The position numbers and the translations under genes are program-made. This document shows, piece after piece, positions 50,133 to 59,518 of a stretch of 64,000 bases of DNA; positions within the stretch are counted from its first letter, which is position 1; each line of letters starts with the position of its first letter. The notes beneath the pieces are model-generated. The model searched no databases. It was not told the origin of the DNA and was given only the letters and a program-made list of their open reading frames with translations. This stretch comes from an uncultured Lachnospiraceae bacterium. Lineage in GTDB: Bacteria > Bacillota > Clostridia > Lachnospirales > Lachnospiraceae. The DNA lies in the NCBI GenBank assembly GCA_900550235.1, contig URRQ01000002.1, forward strand, positions 46,214 through 110,213, given 5' to 3'.

Positions 50133-52706
50133 ATGGCGTCGAAGACAAATAACACAAAAAAATCAACTTCAAAATCGACGACTACCAAAAAGTCAAGCAA
50201 ACAGACAACTGCAAAGACAGCAGCAAAGAAAACTTCAACAAAGGGAACAGGCAAAACAAGTACAAAAACGACAGCGAAAAAACAAGACAATTCATTTGTA
50301 AGTGGGGAGATTACAATTTTGGTGTCGTTGGCAATCTGTATTTTGTTGCTGATCAGTAACTTTGGAGTAGGGGGATTTCTAGGAGATCGCGTGTCTTCCA
50401 TTTTGTTTGGAATATTCGGGTTACCTGCATATATTATGCCTATTGTCATTTTTTTAGGAATTGCTTTTGCCACATCTAATAAAAGCAATTCCGTTGCTTA
50501 CATAAAAGTTATGGCAGGTGTGGTCTTAACTTTAATGTCTTGTACATTTATACAGCTTATTACAACGAATTATGAAAAATCACAAGCATTGCTTGCGTAT
50601 TATGACGCCTCTAGTGAAGGGAAAAACGGTGGCGGACTTATCGGCGGATTCTTCGTGAAAATATTATGTCCGGCGGTGGGAGTTCTGGGAACGTTTGTCA
50701 TCATTATTGCGCTGATCATTATCAGCCTTGTGTTAATTACAGAAAAGTCTTTCTTACGTGGAATAAAACGGGGAAGCAGGAAAGCATATGAGGCTGCCAA
50801 GGAAGATGCAATACGTCGCAGGGAAAATGCGATGAATCGAAAAGAAGAACGAGAGCAGAATCGTGAACTTAAGAGACGAGAGAAACAAGTAAGCGGAGTA
50901 TCTTTTGATACAACGCTGGTACAAGGCAAAGCGGAAATGAAAGAAATCATTCCGCCACAGGAAGAAGAGCTGGAACCAAGTATAAACTCAATACCGGAGA
51001 TGGAGATCGAGGAAAAACTGCCGCTTCCGTTTGAAGAAGAGATAGGCTCTGTTGTGATCAATCGTTCAGTAGCAGAAGAGGAAGTACCTGAGATAAGCCA
51101 AGGTATGGAAAGCGAGATGCCGATACAAGAGAGCGAAGATCAGATGAAGAAAAAAGAGAAAGTTGATGTGGCGGCGGAAGTTGCAGATGTAGCATCTGTA
51201 ATTGAAAAAGAGAGCACGAAACCAAAGCCGTCCTATCAGTTTCCGCCAATGAATCTGCTGAAACGTGGAAAACGTGGAGGGGGAGATTCTGACAGCTATT
51301 TGAGAGAAACGGCAATGAAGCTTCAACAGACTTTGAAGAATTTCGGGGTGAATGTAACAATTACAGATGTGAGTTGCGGGCCATCTGTTACAAGATTCGA
51401 GCTGCAACCGGAGCAAGGAGTTAAAGTCAGTAAGATTGTAGGATTGACAGATGATATCAAATTAAATCTTGCAGCAGCGGATATTCGAATCGAAGCGCCA
51501 ATTCCGGGGAAAGCGGCGGTTGGAATCGAAGTACCGAACAAAGAAAATGTAGCTGTGATGCTTCGTGATCTTTTAGAAACAGAGGAGTTTAAGCATCATC
51601 CATCTAATATTGCATTCGCAGCAGGACGGGATATTGCGGGGAAACCTGTCGTGGCAGATATTAAGAAGATGCCTCATGTATTGATCGCCGGAGCAACTGG
51701 TTCCGGTAAATCTGTCTGTATCAATACATTGATCATGAGTATTTTATATAAAGCAGATCCAGAAGATGTGAAACTGATCATGATTGATCCGAAGGTGGTG
51801 GAGTTGAGCGTTTATAATGGAATCCCGCATCTTATGATACCGGTTGTGACGGATCCGAAGAAGGCTTCGGGAGCGCTGAATTGGGCAGTTGTCGAGATGG
51901 AGAAACGTTATCAATTATTTGCCGAATACAATGTACGTGATCTTGCCGGATATAATGAAAAAGTCGAAACGATTCAAGATATAGAAGATGAGACGAAACC
52001 GAAAAAATTACCACAGATTGTCATTATTGTAGATGAGCTGGCGGATCTTATGATGGTTGCACCGGGAGAAGTAGAGACGGCAATCTGCCGACTTGCACAA
52101 CTTGCAAGAGCAGCAGGAATTCATTTGGTTCTTGCAACTCAGAGACCATCTGTCAATGTTATTACAGGATTGATCAAAGCGAATATGCCGTCCAGAATTG
52201 CGTTTTCTGTATCGTCCGGTGTGGATTCCCGTACAATCATTGATATGAATGGAGCAGAAAAACTCCTCGGGAAAGGCGATATGCTTTTCTATCCGCAAGG
52301 ATATCAAAAACCGGTCAGAGTACAAGGAGCATTTGTATCGGATCAGGAAGTGCAGTCGGTTGTAGAGTTTTTGAAAAACCATAATGGCAACGCAAGCTAT
52401 GACGAAACGATTACAAATCATGTGAATAGCGCATCTTCCGGTATCGCATCCGGAATCGGAAGCGGAGCAGCAACAGGGGATGAAAGGGACCAGTATTTTG
52501 TAGATGCAGGTCGTTTCATTATAGAAAAAGAAAAAGCGTCGATAGGGATGCTGCAACGAGTGTTCAAAATCGGATTCAACCGTGCGGCAAGAATTATGGA
52601 TCAACTTGCAGAAGCAGGAGTCGTCGGTGAAGAAGAAGGAACAAAACCACGTAAGGTACTCATGTCTATGGAAGAATTTGAACAATACATAGAAGAGTAC
52701 GTCTAA
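50133..52706 (+). CDS. spoIIIE: DNA translocase FtsK/SpoIIIE
   Basis: An 857-aa DNA translocase. A Lys/Thr/Ser-rich tail (residues 3-50) is followed by about four transmembrane helices (50-215), an acidic linker (about 215-390), and the motor: GATGSGKSVCIN is Walker A, IVIIVDELADLMM is Walker B, and LARAAGIHLVLATQRPS is the RecA-like core. The C-terminal gamma winged helix ends with LMSMEEFEQYIEEYV and would read KOPS/SRS. It pumps chromosome DNA through the division or sporulation septum. I start at the ATG at 50133 (GGGAGGGAG upstream); the TTG at 50118 overlaps that site. Confidence 0.96.
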   Translation: MASKTNNTKKSTSKSTTTKKSSKQTTAKTAAKKTSTKGTGKTSTKTTAKKQDNSFVSGEITILVSLAICILLLISNFGVGGFLGDRVSSILFGIFGLPAYIMPIVIFLGIAFATSNKSNSVAYIKVMAGVVLTLMSCTFIQLITTNYEKSQALLAYYDASSEGKNGGGLIGGFFVKILCPAVGVLGTFVIIIALIIISLVLITEKSFLRGIKRGSRKAYEAAKEDAIRRRENAMNRKEEREQNRELKRREKQVSGVSFDTTLVQGKAEMKEIIPPQEEELEPSINSIPEMEIEEKLPLPFEEEIGSVVINRSVAEEEVPEISQGMESEMPIQESEDQMKKKEKVDVAAEVADVASVIEKESTKPKPSYQFPPMNLLKRGKRGGGDSDSYLRETAMKLQQTLKNFGVNVTITDVSCGPSVTRFELQPEQGVKVSKIVGLTDDIKLNLAAADIRIEAPIPGKAAVGIEVPNKENVAVMLRDLLETEEFKHHPSNIAFAAGRDIAGKPVVADIKKMPHVLIAGATGSGKSVCINTLIMSILYKADPEDVKLIMIDPKVVELSVYNGIPHLMIPVVTDPKKASGALNWAVVEMEKRYQLFAEYNVRDLAGYNEKVETIQDIEDETKPKKLPQIVIIVDELADLMMVAPGEVETAICRLAQLARAAGIHLVLATQRPSVNVITGLIKANMPSRIAFSVSSGVDSRTIIDMNGAEKLLGKGDMLFYPQGYQKPVRVQGAFVSDQEVQSVVEFLKNHNGNASYDETITNHVNSASSGIASGIGSGAATGDERDQYFVDAGRFIIEKEKASIGMLQRVFKIGFNRAARIMDQLAEAGVVGEEEGTKPRKVLMSMEEFEQYIEEYV

Positions 52707-52727
52707 GAGAAAGGGAGGACAATGAGA

Positions 52728-54398
52728 ATGAAGACAGACATTCAGATTGCACAGGAAGCAAAAATGGCACACATCAAAGATGTGGCAGCAAGTATCGGAA
52801 TTCAGGAGAACGACTTGGAATTCTATGGGAAGTATAAAGCAAAGCTTTCTGATGAACTTTGGGAAAAGGTAAAAGATAACAAAGATGGAAAATTAGTTCT
52901 TGTAACAGCTATTAACCCAACTCCTGCAGGAGAAGGAAAAACAACAACAAGCGTTGGTCTTGGACAAGCTATGGCAAAGCTAAATCAAAAAGCAATCATT
53001 GCTCTTCGTGAACCATCTCTTGGACCTTGTTTTGGAATCAAAGGCGGCGCTGCAGGTGGAGGATATGCCCAGGTAGTACCGATGGAGGATTTGAACCTTC
53101 ATTTTACAGGTGACTTCCATGCAATTACATCTGCTAACAATCTTCTGGCAGCTCTTTTGGATAATCATATCCAGCAAGGAAATGCTTTGCAGATTGATCC
53201 AAGACAGGTCGTATGGAAACGCTGTTTGGATATGAATGATCGTGTACTTCGTAATGTAGTAGTTGGCCTTGGAAATAAAATGGACGGAATGGTTAGAGAA
53301 GATCATTTTGTCATTACAGTTGCTTCAGAGATCATGGCAATTCTTTGTCTTGCAAATGATTTGAATGATTTAAAAGAAAGACTGGGACGAATTGTAGTTG
53401 CATATAATTTTGCTGGAGAACCTGTGACAGCAGACCAATTAAATGCAACAGGAGCCATGACAGCGCTTTTAAAAGATGCAATCAAGCCAAATCTTATCCA
53501 GACTTTGGAACATACTCCTGCACTTGTACATGGCGGCCCATTCGCAAATATCGCTCACGGCTGCAACAGTGTAAGAGCGACAAAAACAGCCTTAAAACTT
53601 TGTGATGTCGTTATCACGGAAGCTGGATTTGGTGCCGATCTTGGAGCAGAGAAATTTATGGATATCAAGTGCCGAAGCGCACAGTTAAAACCGGATGCAG
53701 TTGTTCTTGTAGCTACGGTTCGTGCATTAAAATACAACGGTGGAGTTGCAAAAGCAGATTTAGGTGAAGAGAATCTTGAAGCATTGAAGAAGGGAATCGT
53801 TAACCTGGAAAAACATATTGAAAATGTTCAGAAATTCGGAGTGCCGGTTGTTGTAACCTTGAACTCTTTTGTAACTGATACAGAAGCGGAATACGAGTTT
53901 GTAAAACAGTTCTGCGAAGAAAGAGGCTGTGAATTTGCACTTTCTGAAGTATGGGCAAAAGGTGGCGAAGGCGGTATTGCTTTAGCTGAAAAAGTATTAG
54001 AGACATTAAATACAAAAGAGAGCCATTTCCATACATTGTATGAAGATGAACTTTCTTTAAAAGAAAAAATCGAGACAATCGCAAAAGAAATCTATGGAGC
54101 AGACGGTGTGGAATATGCACCGGCAGCAGAAAAACAGCTTGCTAAGATTGAATCGATGGGATTTGGCAAACTTCCAATCTGTATGGCGAAGAATCAGTAT
54201 TCCTTGTCAGATGATGCGACAATGTTAGGTCGTCCGACAAACTTCAAAATACATATCAGAGAAGTTTATGTAAGCGCCGGAGCAGGATTTGTTGTTGCAT
54301 TGACAGGCGCAATTATGACAATGCCAGGTCTGCCAAAAGTTCCGGCAGCAAATGGTATTGATGTGAATGAGGCGGGACAGATTACCGGCTTATTCTAA
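52728..54398 (+). CDS. fhs: Formate-tetrahydrofolate ligase
   Basis: A 556-aa FTHFS that makes 10-formyl-THF from formate and ATP. The ATP site TAINPTPAGEGKTTTSVGLG is at 60-79. REPSLGPCFGIKGGAAGGGY holds the second signature, and the rest (FHAITSANNLLAAL, ANIAHGCNSVRATK) fits over the full length. In Lachnospiraceae it is used for purine and glycine metabolism or for the methyl branch of acetogenesis; nothing here indicates the second. I start at the ATG at 52728, where AGGGAGG has 9-base spacing; the ATG at 52722 would be only 3 bases away. Confidence 0.97.
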   Translation: MKTDIQIAQEAKMAHIKDVAASIGIQENDLEFYGKYKAKLSDELWEKVKDNKDGKLVLVTAINPTPAGEGKTTTSVGLGQAMAKLNQKAIIALREPSLGPCFGIKGGAAGGGYAQVVPMEDLNLHFTGDFHAITSANNLLAALLDNHIQQGNALQIDPRQVVWKRCLDMNDRVLRNVVVGLGNKMDGMVREDHFVITVASEIMAILCLANDLNDLKERLGRIVVAYNFAGEPVTADQLNATGAMTALLKDAIKPNLIQTLEHTPALVHGGPFANIAHGCNSVRATKTALKLCDVVITEAGFGADLGAEKFMDIKCRSAQLKPDAVVLVATVRALKYNGGVAKADLGEENLEALKKGIVNLEKHIENVQKFGVPVVVTLNSFVTDTEAEYEFVKQFCEERGCEFALSEVWAKGGEGGIALAEKVLETLNTKESHFHTLYEDELSLKEKIETIAKEIYGADGVEYAPAAEKQLAKIESMGFGKLPICMAKNQYSLSDDATMLGRPTNFKIHIREVYVSAGAGFVVALTGAIMTMPGLPKVPAANGIDVNEAGQITGLF

Positions 54399-54434
54399 GA
54401 CTCTGGAGCAAGTCTTAAATTAGGAGGAGTTATT

Positions 54435-55580
54435 GTGAAATGTAGTGTATGTGGAGCTGAGATTAAAGAGGGGGCTCTTTATTGCGATGCCTGTGGGGCG
54501 GAGGTACAGATCGTCCCTGACTACAGTCCATTGGATGAAGTTCTTACTGCACATGTAAGGGGAGAAATCGAAGGACGCGTAAATCGCCCAAAACCAAGTG
54601 AGACCGGGAAAAAATCCGGTTCTCATAACGGGAATACAAGTGGGAAAAATAAACGTAAAAAAAAGAATAAGAAGAAAAAGATGTTGCTTATTCTTGGAGT
54701 CTTATTGGCGGCAATAATAGTTGGTCTGATTGCATTTCGAAGTTCTTATGGTGGATTGGTTCAACGAGGAAATAATGCAATTGAAGAAAAGCGGTATAAT
54801 GCTGCATACAAATATTTTCAAGAGGCATCAGAAAAATCACCTGAAAAGCCGGAAGCTTATACGGGAATGGCGAGAGTTCTGACCATCCAGGATCAATTGG
54901 CAGAAGCGGAAAATATCTTCATTACACAGCTTGCACAACAGCAGAAGAATGCAGAAATTTATCGTGCTGCTGCAGAATTCTATGTGGAAACAAAGCAAAC
55001 GGAGAAAATACCGGTTATGCTGGATAATTGTGAAGAAGATTCTGTATTATCAGAAATGTCTGATTATTTGGTTGAAGTTCCGGTATTTTCCGTAGAAGAT
55101 GGTACATATGAAGAGGTGCAGTCACTGGAACTCTCTTCAAATGAAGGAAATGTTGTCTATTATACTTTAGATGAAACAGAACCAACTATAGAAAACGGAA
55201 CAAAATACGGAACGGAGATCGAGTTGGATGAAAAAGAATGGGTAGTGAAAGCGATTTGTGTGAATGACAAGGGAATTCCAAGTCTCACAGAAACGAAGAA
55301 GATTACCGTAGAACTTCCAATCGCCGATCCTCCGGTTGTCTCGCCGTCAAGTGGTCTTTATGAAGAGAATATGGAGATTACAATCCAGGTACCGGAAGGT
55401 TTTACAGCTTATTATGTATTTGGTTCGACAGAACCAACAAAAGACAATTGGACAGCATATGAAGGACCAATTGCTATGCCGGAAGGAAATAAAATATTCA
55501 GTGCTGTATTGATGGAAGATAGTACAGGGAAAATCAGCGCTGCTACAGTCAGAAACTATGATTTAAAGACAGGATCGTAA
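54435..55580 (+). CDS. Zinc-ribbon, TPR and chitobiase-C-like domain membrane protein
   Basis: A 381-aa protein of unknown function. Cys3, 6, 17 and 20 (CSVCGAEI, YCDACGAE) form an N-terminal zinc ribbon; residues 60-83 are Lys-rich; one transmembrane helix spans about 84-101 (LLILGVLLAAIIVGLIAF); a short TPR-like region (NAIEEKRYNAAYKYFQEA) follows; then two beta domains at about 215-285 and 300-375 with YTLDETEPT and YVFGSTEPTKDNW, the CHB_HEX_C fold. The topology is probably ribbon inside, repeats outside. The start is GTG at 54435 (AGGAGGAG upstream). It probably follows fhs in one transcript. Confidence 0.75.
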   Translation: MKCSVCGAEIKEGALYCDACGAEVQIVPDYSPLDEVLTAHVRGEIEGRVNRPKPSETGKKSGSHNGNTSGKNKRKKKNKKKKMLLILGVLLAAIIVGLIAFRSSYGGLVQRGNNAIEEKRYNAAYKYFQEASEKSPEKPEAYTGMARVLTIQDQLAEAENIFITQLAQQQKNAEIYRAAAEFYVETKQTEKIPVMLDNCEEDSVLSEMSDYLVEVPVFSVEDGTYEEVQSLELSSNEGNVVYYTLDETEPTIENGTKYGTEIELDEKEWVVKAICVNDKGIPSLTETKKITVELPIADPPVVSPSSGLYEENMEITIQVPEGFTAYYVFGSTEPTKDNWTAYEGPIAMPEGNKIFSAVLMEDSTGKISAATVRNYDLKTGS

Positions 55581-55592
55581 AAGATTATGTTT

Positions 55593-55622
55593 AAGGAAGG
55601 ACTATTTGGTCCTTCCTTTTTC
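55593..55622 (+). terminator. Terminator after the zinc-ribbon protein gene
   Basis: AAGGAAGGAC (55593-55602) pairs with GTCCTTCCTT (55609-55618), followed by TTTTC. Confidence 0.85.
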
Positions 55623-55738
55623 TATAAGTAATATGGGAATTATCAATTTGACTTTTCTGGATATATCGAATACTCTGAGGATGTAACCGTAACATAGAAA
55701 TTGTACATAAATAAATACAAAATGCATGTAAAAAGTCC

Positions 55739-55767
55739 TTGCGTTAAATATTTAACAGATGTATAAT
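55739..55767 (+). promoter_or_regulatory. Promoter of the alcohol dehydrogenase gene
   Basis: TTGCGT (55739-55744) and TATAAT (55762-55767), spacer 17. The rest of the 243-base gap (55581-55823) holds the preceding terminator and no other recognised element. Confidence 0.7.
55741..55758 (+). promoter_or_regulatory. Candidate Rex operator
   Basis: The 18-mer matches the Rex motif TTGTTAAATATTTAACAA at 15 of 18 positions and contains the perfect 14-bp palindrome GTTAAATATTTAAC (55743-55756). It fills the spacer between the -35 and -10 boxes, where a bound repressor would block RNA polymerase. Confidence 0.7.
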
Positions 55768-55823
55768 GAACATGTTAAGAAAATAACAAAGAGAAATAAC
55801 AATTTTCAAAGGAGATGTACAAC

Positions 55824-57005
55824 ATGGCAAGATTTACATTACCAAGAGACATTTATCATGGAAAAGGAGCTTTGGAAGAGCTTAAGAACTTAAAAGGAAA
55901 AAGAGCAATCCTTGTAGTTGGCGGCGGTTCTATGAAACGTCAAGGCTTTTTAGATAAAGCTGTGAATTACTTAAAAGAAGCAGGTATGGAAGTTGAGCTT
56001 TTTGAAGGAGTAGAACCGGATCCATCTGTTGAAACAGTTATGAAAGGTGCGGAAGCAATGCGTAAATTCCAGCCAGACTGGATCGTATCTATGGGTGGTG
56101 GTTCTCCAATAGATGCGGCAAAAGCAATGTGGGCATTCTATGAATATCCAGAAACAACATTTGAAGATCTTTGCATTCCATTTAACTTTCCTGAGTTAAG
56201 ACAGAAAGCAAAATTTGCGGCAATCCCTTCTACATCAGGAACAGCAACAGAGGTAACAGCATTCTCTGTTATTACTGACTATGAGAAAGGTATTAAGTAT
56301 CCACTGGCAGACTTCAACATTACACCGGATGTAGCGATTGTTGATTCTGAATTGGTTGAAAAACTTCCTGCACACCAGGTAGCATATACAGGTATGGATG
56401 CTCTTACTCATGCAATTGAAGCATATGTATCGACTTTGAATTGTGTATATACAGATCCACTTGCAATCCAGGCAATTGAAATGGTATTTGATTATCTTCC
56501 GGCTTCTTTCAAAGGAAATATGGAAGCCAGAGCACAGATGCATGATGCACAGTGCCTCGCTGGTATGGCGTTCTCCAATGCATTGCTTGGAATCGTACAT
56601 TCTATGGCACATAAAACAGGCGCTGCATTCTCTACAGGACATATTACACACGGTCTTGCAAATGCAATGTATCTTCCATATGTCATCAAATATAATGCAA
56701 AAGATCCTGTAGCTGCAAAACGTTATGCAGAAATCGCTAGAAGAACAGGACTTGAAGGAGCATCAGAGAAAGCTCTGATCAACAGTTTATGTAAGAAAAT
56801 CGATGAATTCAATGTAATCCTCGGTATTCCTGCAACATTGAAAGAATTCGGTATCAAAGAAGAAGAATTCAAAGAGAAGATTGCTACAATTGCTGAAAAT
56901 GCAGTAGGTGATGCTTGTACAGGCTCTAACCCAAGACCAATCGATCCAGCAACAATGGAAAGATTGTTCACATGCATTTACTATGGAACAGAAGTAGATT
57001 TCTAA
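55824..57005 (+). CDS. Iron-containing alcohol dehydrogenase
   Basis: A 393-aa group III (iron) alcohol dehydrogenase. VVGGGSMKRQGF and the NAD(P) loop SMGGGSPIDAAKAM define the dinucleotide domain; IPSTSGTATEVT follows; the metal ligands lie in GMDALTHAIEAYVS and HSMAHKTGAAFSTGHITHG (Asp, His, His, His). It probably reduces an aldehyde to an alcohol with NADH or NADPH during fermentation; substrate range (ethanol, butanol, 1,3-propanediol) is unclear. AAAGGAG precedes the ATG at 55824. A Rex operator in the promoter fits control by NADH. Confidence 0.93.
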   Translation: MARFTLPRDIYHGKGALEELKNLKGKRAILVVGGGSMKRQGFLDKAVNYLKEAGMEVELFEGVEPDPSVETVMKGAEAMRKFQPDWIVSMGGGSPIDAAKAMWAFYEYPETTFEDLCIPFNFPELRQKAKFAAIPSTSGTATEVTAFSVITDYEKGIKYPLADFNITPDVAIVDSELVEKLPAHQVAYTGMDALTHAIEAYVSTLNCVYTDPLAIQAIEMVFDYLPASFKGNMEARAQMHDAQCLAGMAFSNALLGIVHSMAHKTGAAFSTGHITHGLANAMYLPYVIKYNAKDPVAAKRYAEIARRTGLEGASEKALINSLCKKIDEFNVILGIPATLKEFGIKEEEFKEKIATIAENAVGDACTGSNPRPIDPATMERLFTCIYYGTEVDF

Positions 57006-57024
57006 TATTGTTTGAAAGCTTTTG

Positions 57025-57059
57025 AAAGGACGGATATCTGAACGGTATCTGTCCTTTTT
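57025..57059 (+). terminator. Terminator after the alcohol dehydrogenase gene
   Basis: AAAGGACGGATA (57025-57036) pairs with TATCTGTCCTTT (57046-57057) with one G-U pair, followed by T. Confidence 0.8.
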
Positions 57060-57104
57060 GGACAGTTTTGGAATAGATTCTTGTCTGTTCTTGACAAAAT
57101 TATC

Positions 57105-57133
57105 TTGATATTTGAGTAACAATGTTTTATCAT
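57105..57133 (+). promoter_or_regulatory. Promoter of nfnAB with a candidate Rex site
   Basis: TTGATA (57105-57110) and TATCAT (57128-57133), spacer 17. The span 57105-57122 matches the Rex motif (TTG, AA-like centre, GTAACAA) at 11 of the 14 defined positions and overlaps the -35 box. A TTGACA at 57091 has no good partner. Confidence 0.5.
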
Positions 57134-57164
57134 ATAAGGTAGATAAAATTTAAGGAGGCACATA

Positions 57165-58052
57165 ATGTATAAAATATTAAAAGCTGAAGAATTAGCAGAT
57201 AAGATTTATCTTATGGATGTTGAAGCCCCAAGAGTTGCAAAGCATTGTCAACCGGGACAGTTCGTTATCGTAAAGATGGACGAAAAGGGAGAGAGAATCC
57301 CACTTACGATCTGTGATTATGACAGAGAAGCAGGAACAGTTACAATCGTGTTCCAGATTGTCGGAGCATCTACTCTTAAGATGGCTGACTTAAAGGCAGG
57401 CGATAGCTTTAGAGACTTCACAGGTCCATTAGGATGCCCATCCGAGTTTGTAAACGAAGACTTAGAATCTTTGAAAAATAAAAAGATTTTATTTGTAGCA
57501 GGTGGTGTAGGTGCTGCTCCTGTATATCCACAGGTAAAATGGATGAAAGAACGCGGAATCAATGTTGATGTTATCGTAGGTTCCAAGACAAAAAATATGC
57601 TGATTCTTGAAGATGAGATGAGAGCTGTTGCTGGAAACCTCTATGTATGTACAGATGACGGTTCCTATGGACATGTAGGTATGGTTACAAGCATGATCGA
57701 AGAATTAGTTGGAGAAGGTAAAAAGTACGATGTATGCGTAGCAATTGGACCAATGATCATGATGAAATTCGTATGTCTCCTTACTAAGAAGTTAGAAATC
57801 CCTACAATTGTCAGCATGAACCCAATCATGGTTGATGGAACAGGTATGTGTGGCGCATGTCGTTTACAGGTTGGCGATGAAATCAAATTTGCATGTGTAG
57901 ACGGACCTGAGTTTGATGGACACCTTGTTGATTTTGATCAGGCTATGAAGAGACAGATGATGTATAAGACAGAAGAAGGCCGCGCAATGTTAAAATTACA
58001 GGAAGGTGACACACATCACGGCGGATGTGGTCATTGTGGAGGTGAAGACTAA
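57165..58052 (+). CDS. nfnA: NfnA-type ferredoxin-NADP reductase subunit
   Basis: A 295-aa FAD/NAD(P)-binding subunit of the dihydroorotate dehydrogenase electron-transfer/sulfide dehydrogenase family. HCQPGQFVIVKM and RIPLTICDYD bind FAD, FVAGGVGAAPVYP binds the nucleotide, and MCGACRLQ with the nearby Cys in KFACVDGPEFDG holds a [2Fe-2S] cluster. The tail THHGGCGHCGGED has two further cysteines. Together with the next gene it makes NfnAB, which couples NADH and reduced ferredoxin to make NADPH by flavin-based electron bifurcation. The TAA overlaps the next ATG. Confidence 0.9.
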   Translation: MYKILKAEELADKIYLMDVEAPRVAKHCQPGQFVIVKMDEKGERIPLTICDYDREAGTVTIVFQIVGASTLKMADLKAGDSFRDFTGPLGCPSEFVNEDLESLKNKKILFVAGGVGAAPVYPQVKWMKERGINVDVIVGSKTKNMLILEDEMRAVAGNLYVCTDDGSYGHVGMVTSMIEELVGEGKKYDVCVAIGPMIMMKFVCLLTKKLEIPTIVSMNPIMVDGTGMCGACRLQVGDEIKFACVDGPEFDGHLVDFDQAMKRQMMYKTEEGRAMLKLQEGDTHHGGCGHCGGED

Positions 58053-59440
58053 TGGCTGATGTATTAAAAAGAGTACCTGTCAGAGAACAGGAACCAAAAG
58101 TTCGTGCAACAAACTTTGATGAAGTATGTTTAGGTTATAATATGGAAGAAGCTATGGATGAAGCAACTCGTTGCATTAACTGTAAAAATGCACAGTGTGT
58201 GAAAGGATGTCCGGTAGCAATCAATATTCCTGCATTTATTCAGCAGGTAAAAGAAGGAAATATTGAAGAAGCTTATAAGATTATTGGAGAATCTTCAGCT
58301 CTTCCAGCTATCTGCGGTCGTGTTTGTCCACAGGAATCACAGTGTGAAGGAAAATGTATCCGTGGTATCAAAGGTGAGCCTGTATCTATCGGTAAATTGG
58401 AAAGATTCGTTGCTGATTATGCATTAGAGCATGATATCAAACCGGTTGGCACTGAGAAGACAAACGGACATAAAGTTGCCGTAATCGGATCAGGTCCTGC
58501 AGGCCTTACATGTGCCGGAGACCTTGCAAAATTAGGATACGAAGTAACGGTATTTGAAGCTCTTCACGAACTCGGCGGTGTATTGGTATATGGTATTCCT
58601 GAATTCCGTTTACCAAAACAGGCAGTTGTGAAAAAAGAAATCGAAAAAGTAAAAGAATTAGGCGTTAAATTCGAAACTAACGTTGTAATTGGTAAATCTA
58701 CAACTATCGATCAGTTAATCGAAGAAGAAGGTTTTGAAGCAGTATTTGTAGGTTCAGGAGCAGGTCTTCCAAAATTCATGGGAATCCCTGGAGAGAATGC
58801 AAATGGTGTATTCTCTGCAAACGAATACCTTACAAGAAGTAACTTAATGAAAGCGTTTGACGAGTCTTACGATACACCAATCGTTGCTGGAACAAAAGTA
58901 GCTGTTATCGGTGGTGGTAACGTTGCTATGGATGCTGCAAGAACAGCGCTTCGTCTTGGAGCAGAAGTACATATCGTATATCGTCGTAGCGAAGAAGAAT
59001 TACCAGCCAGAGTAGAAGAAGTACACCATGCAAAAGAAGAAGGTGTTATCTTCGACTTGCTTACAAATCCAAAAGAAATCTTAGTAGATGAAAATGGATA
59101 TGTAAAAGGTATGACATGCGTGAAGATGGAACTTGGCGAGCCGGATGCATCAGGAAGAAGACGCCCTGTTGAAGTTAAAGGTTCAGAGTTTACAATGGAT
59201 CTTGATACAGTTATCATGTCACTTGGTACATCTCCAAACCCATTGATTTCTTCTACAACAGAAGGTCTTGAAGTGAACAAATGGAAATGTATCGTTGCAG
59301 AAGAAGAAACTGGTAAAACAACAAAAGAAGGTGTTTATGCCGGTGGTGATGCTGTAACAGGCGCTGCTACAGTTATCCTTGCTATGGGTGCTGGTAAAGC
59401 AGGTGCGAAAGGAATTCACGAATATTTGTCAAACAAATAA
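58052..59440 (+). CDS. nfnB: NfnB / glutamate synthase small-subunit-like oxidoreductase
   Basis: A 462-aa flavoprotein of the glutamate synthase beta-subunit family. The N-terminal half has two [4Fe-4S] motifs (CINCKNAQCVKGCPV and CGRVCPQESQCEGKC); VIGSGPAGLTCAGDL is the FAD Rossmann motif and VIGGGNVAMDAARTAL the NADPH motif. Annotated elsewhere as gltA (homotetrameric glutamate synthase), it lacks the large glutaminase subunit nearby. Directly overlapping nfnA (TAATG), the pair is better explained as NfnAB, the electron-bifurcating transhydrogenase. A terminator follows. Confidence 0.88.
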   Translation: MADVLKRVPVREQEPKVRATNFDEVCLGYNMEEAMDEATRCINCKNAQCVKGCPVAINIPAFIQQVKEGNIEEAYKIIGESSALPAICGRVCPQESQCEGKCIRGIKGEPVSIGKLERFVADYALEHDIKPVGTEKTNGHKVAVIGSGPAGLTCAGDLAKLGYEVTVFEALHELGGVLVYGIPEFRLPKQAVVKKEIEKVKELGVKFETNVVIGKSTTIDQLIEEEGFEAVFVGSGAGLPKFMGIPGENANGVFSANEYLTRSNLMKAFDESYDTPIVAGTKVAVIGGGNVAMDAARTALRLGAEVHIVYRRSEEELPARVEEVHHAKEEGVIFDLLTNPKEILVDENGYVKGMTCVKMELGEPDASGRRRPVEVKGSEFTMDLDTVIMSLGTSPNPLISSTTEGLEVNKWKCIVAEEETGKTTKEGVYAGGDAVTGAATVILAMGAGKAGAKGIHEYLSNK

Positions 59441-59475
59441 ATTGAATTGACTTTACGTAGATAATAAAATCATAT

Positions 59476-59516
59476 AAAATGTCTTTGTGTGTAAGATGCA
59501 TGCAAAGACATTTTTT
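59476..59516 (+). terminator. Terminator after nfnAB
   Basis: AAAATGTCTTTG (59476-59487) pairs with CAAAGACATTTT (59503-59514) around a 15-base loop, then T-run. Confidence 0.85.
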
Positions 59517-59518
59517 CT

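Noticed and set aside
52008..52772. Minus-strand 254-aa frame over spoIIIE
   Set aside because: It is antisense to the motor domain and begins in the fhs gene; Cys/Phe/His-rich composition typical of a shadow.
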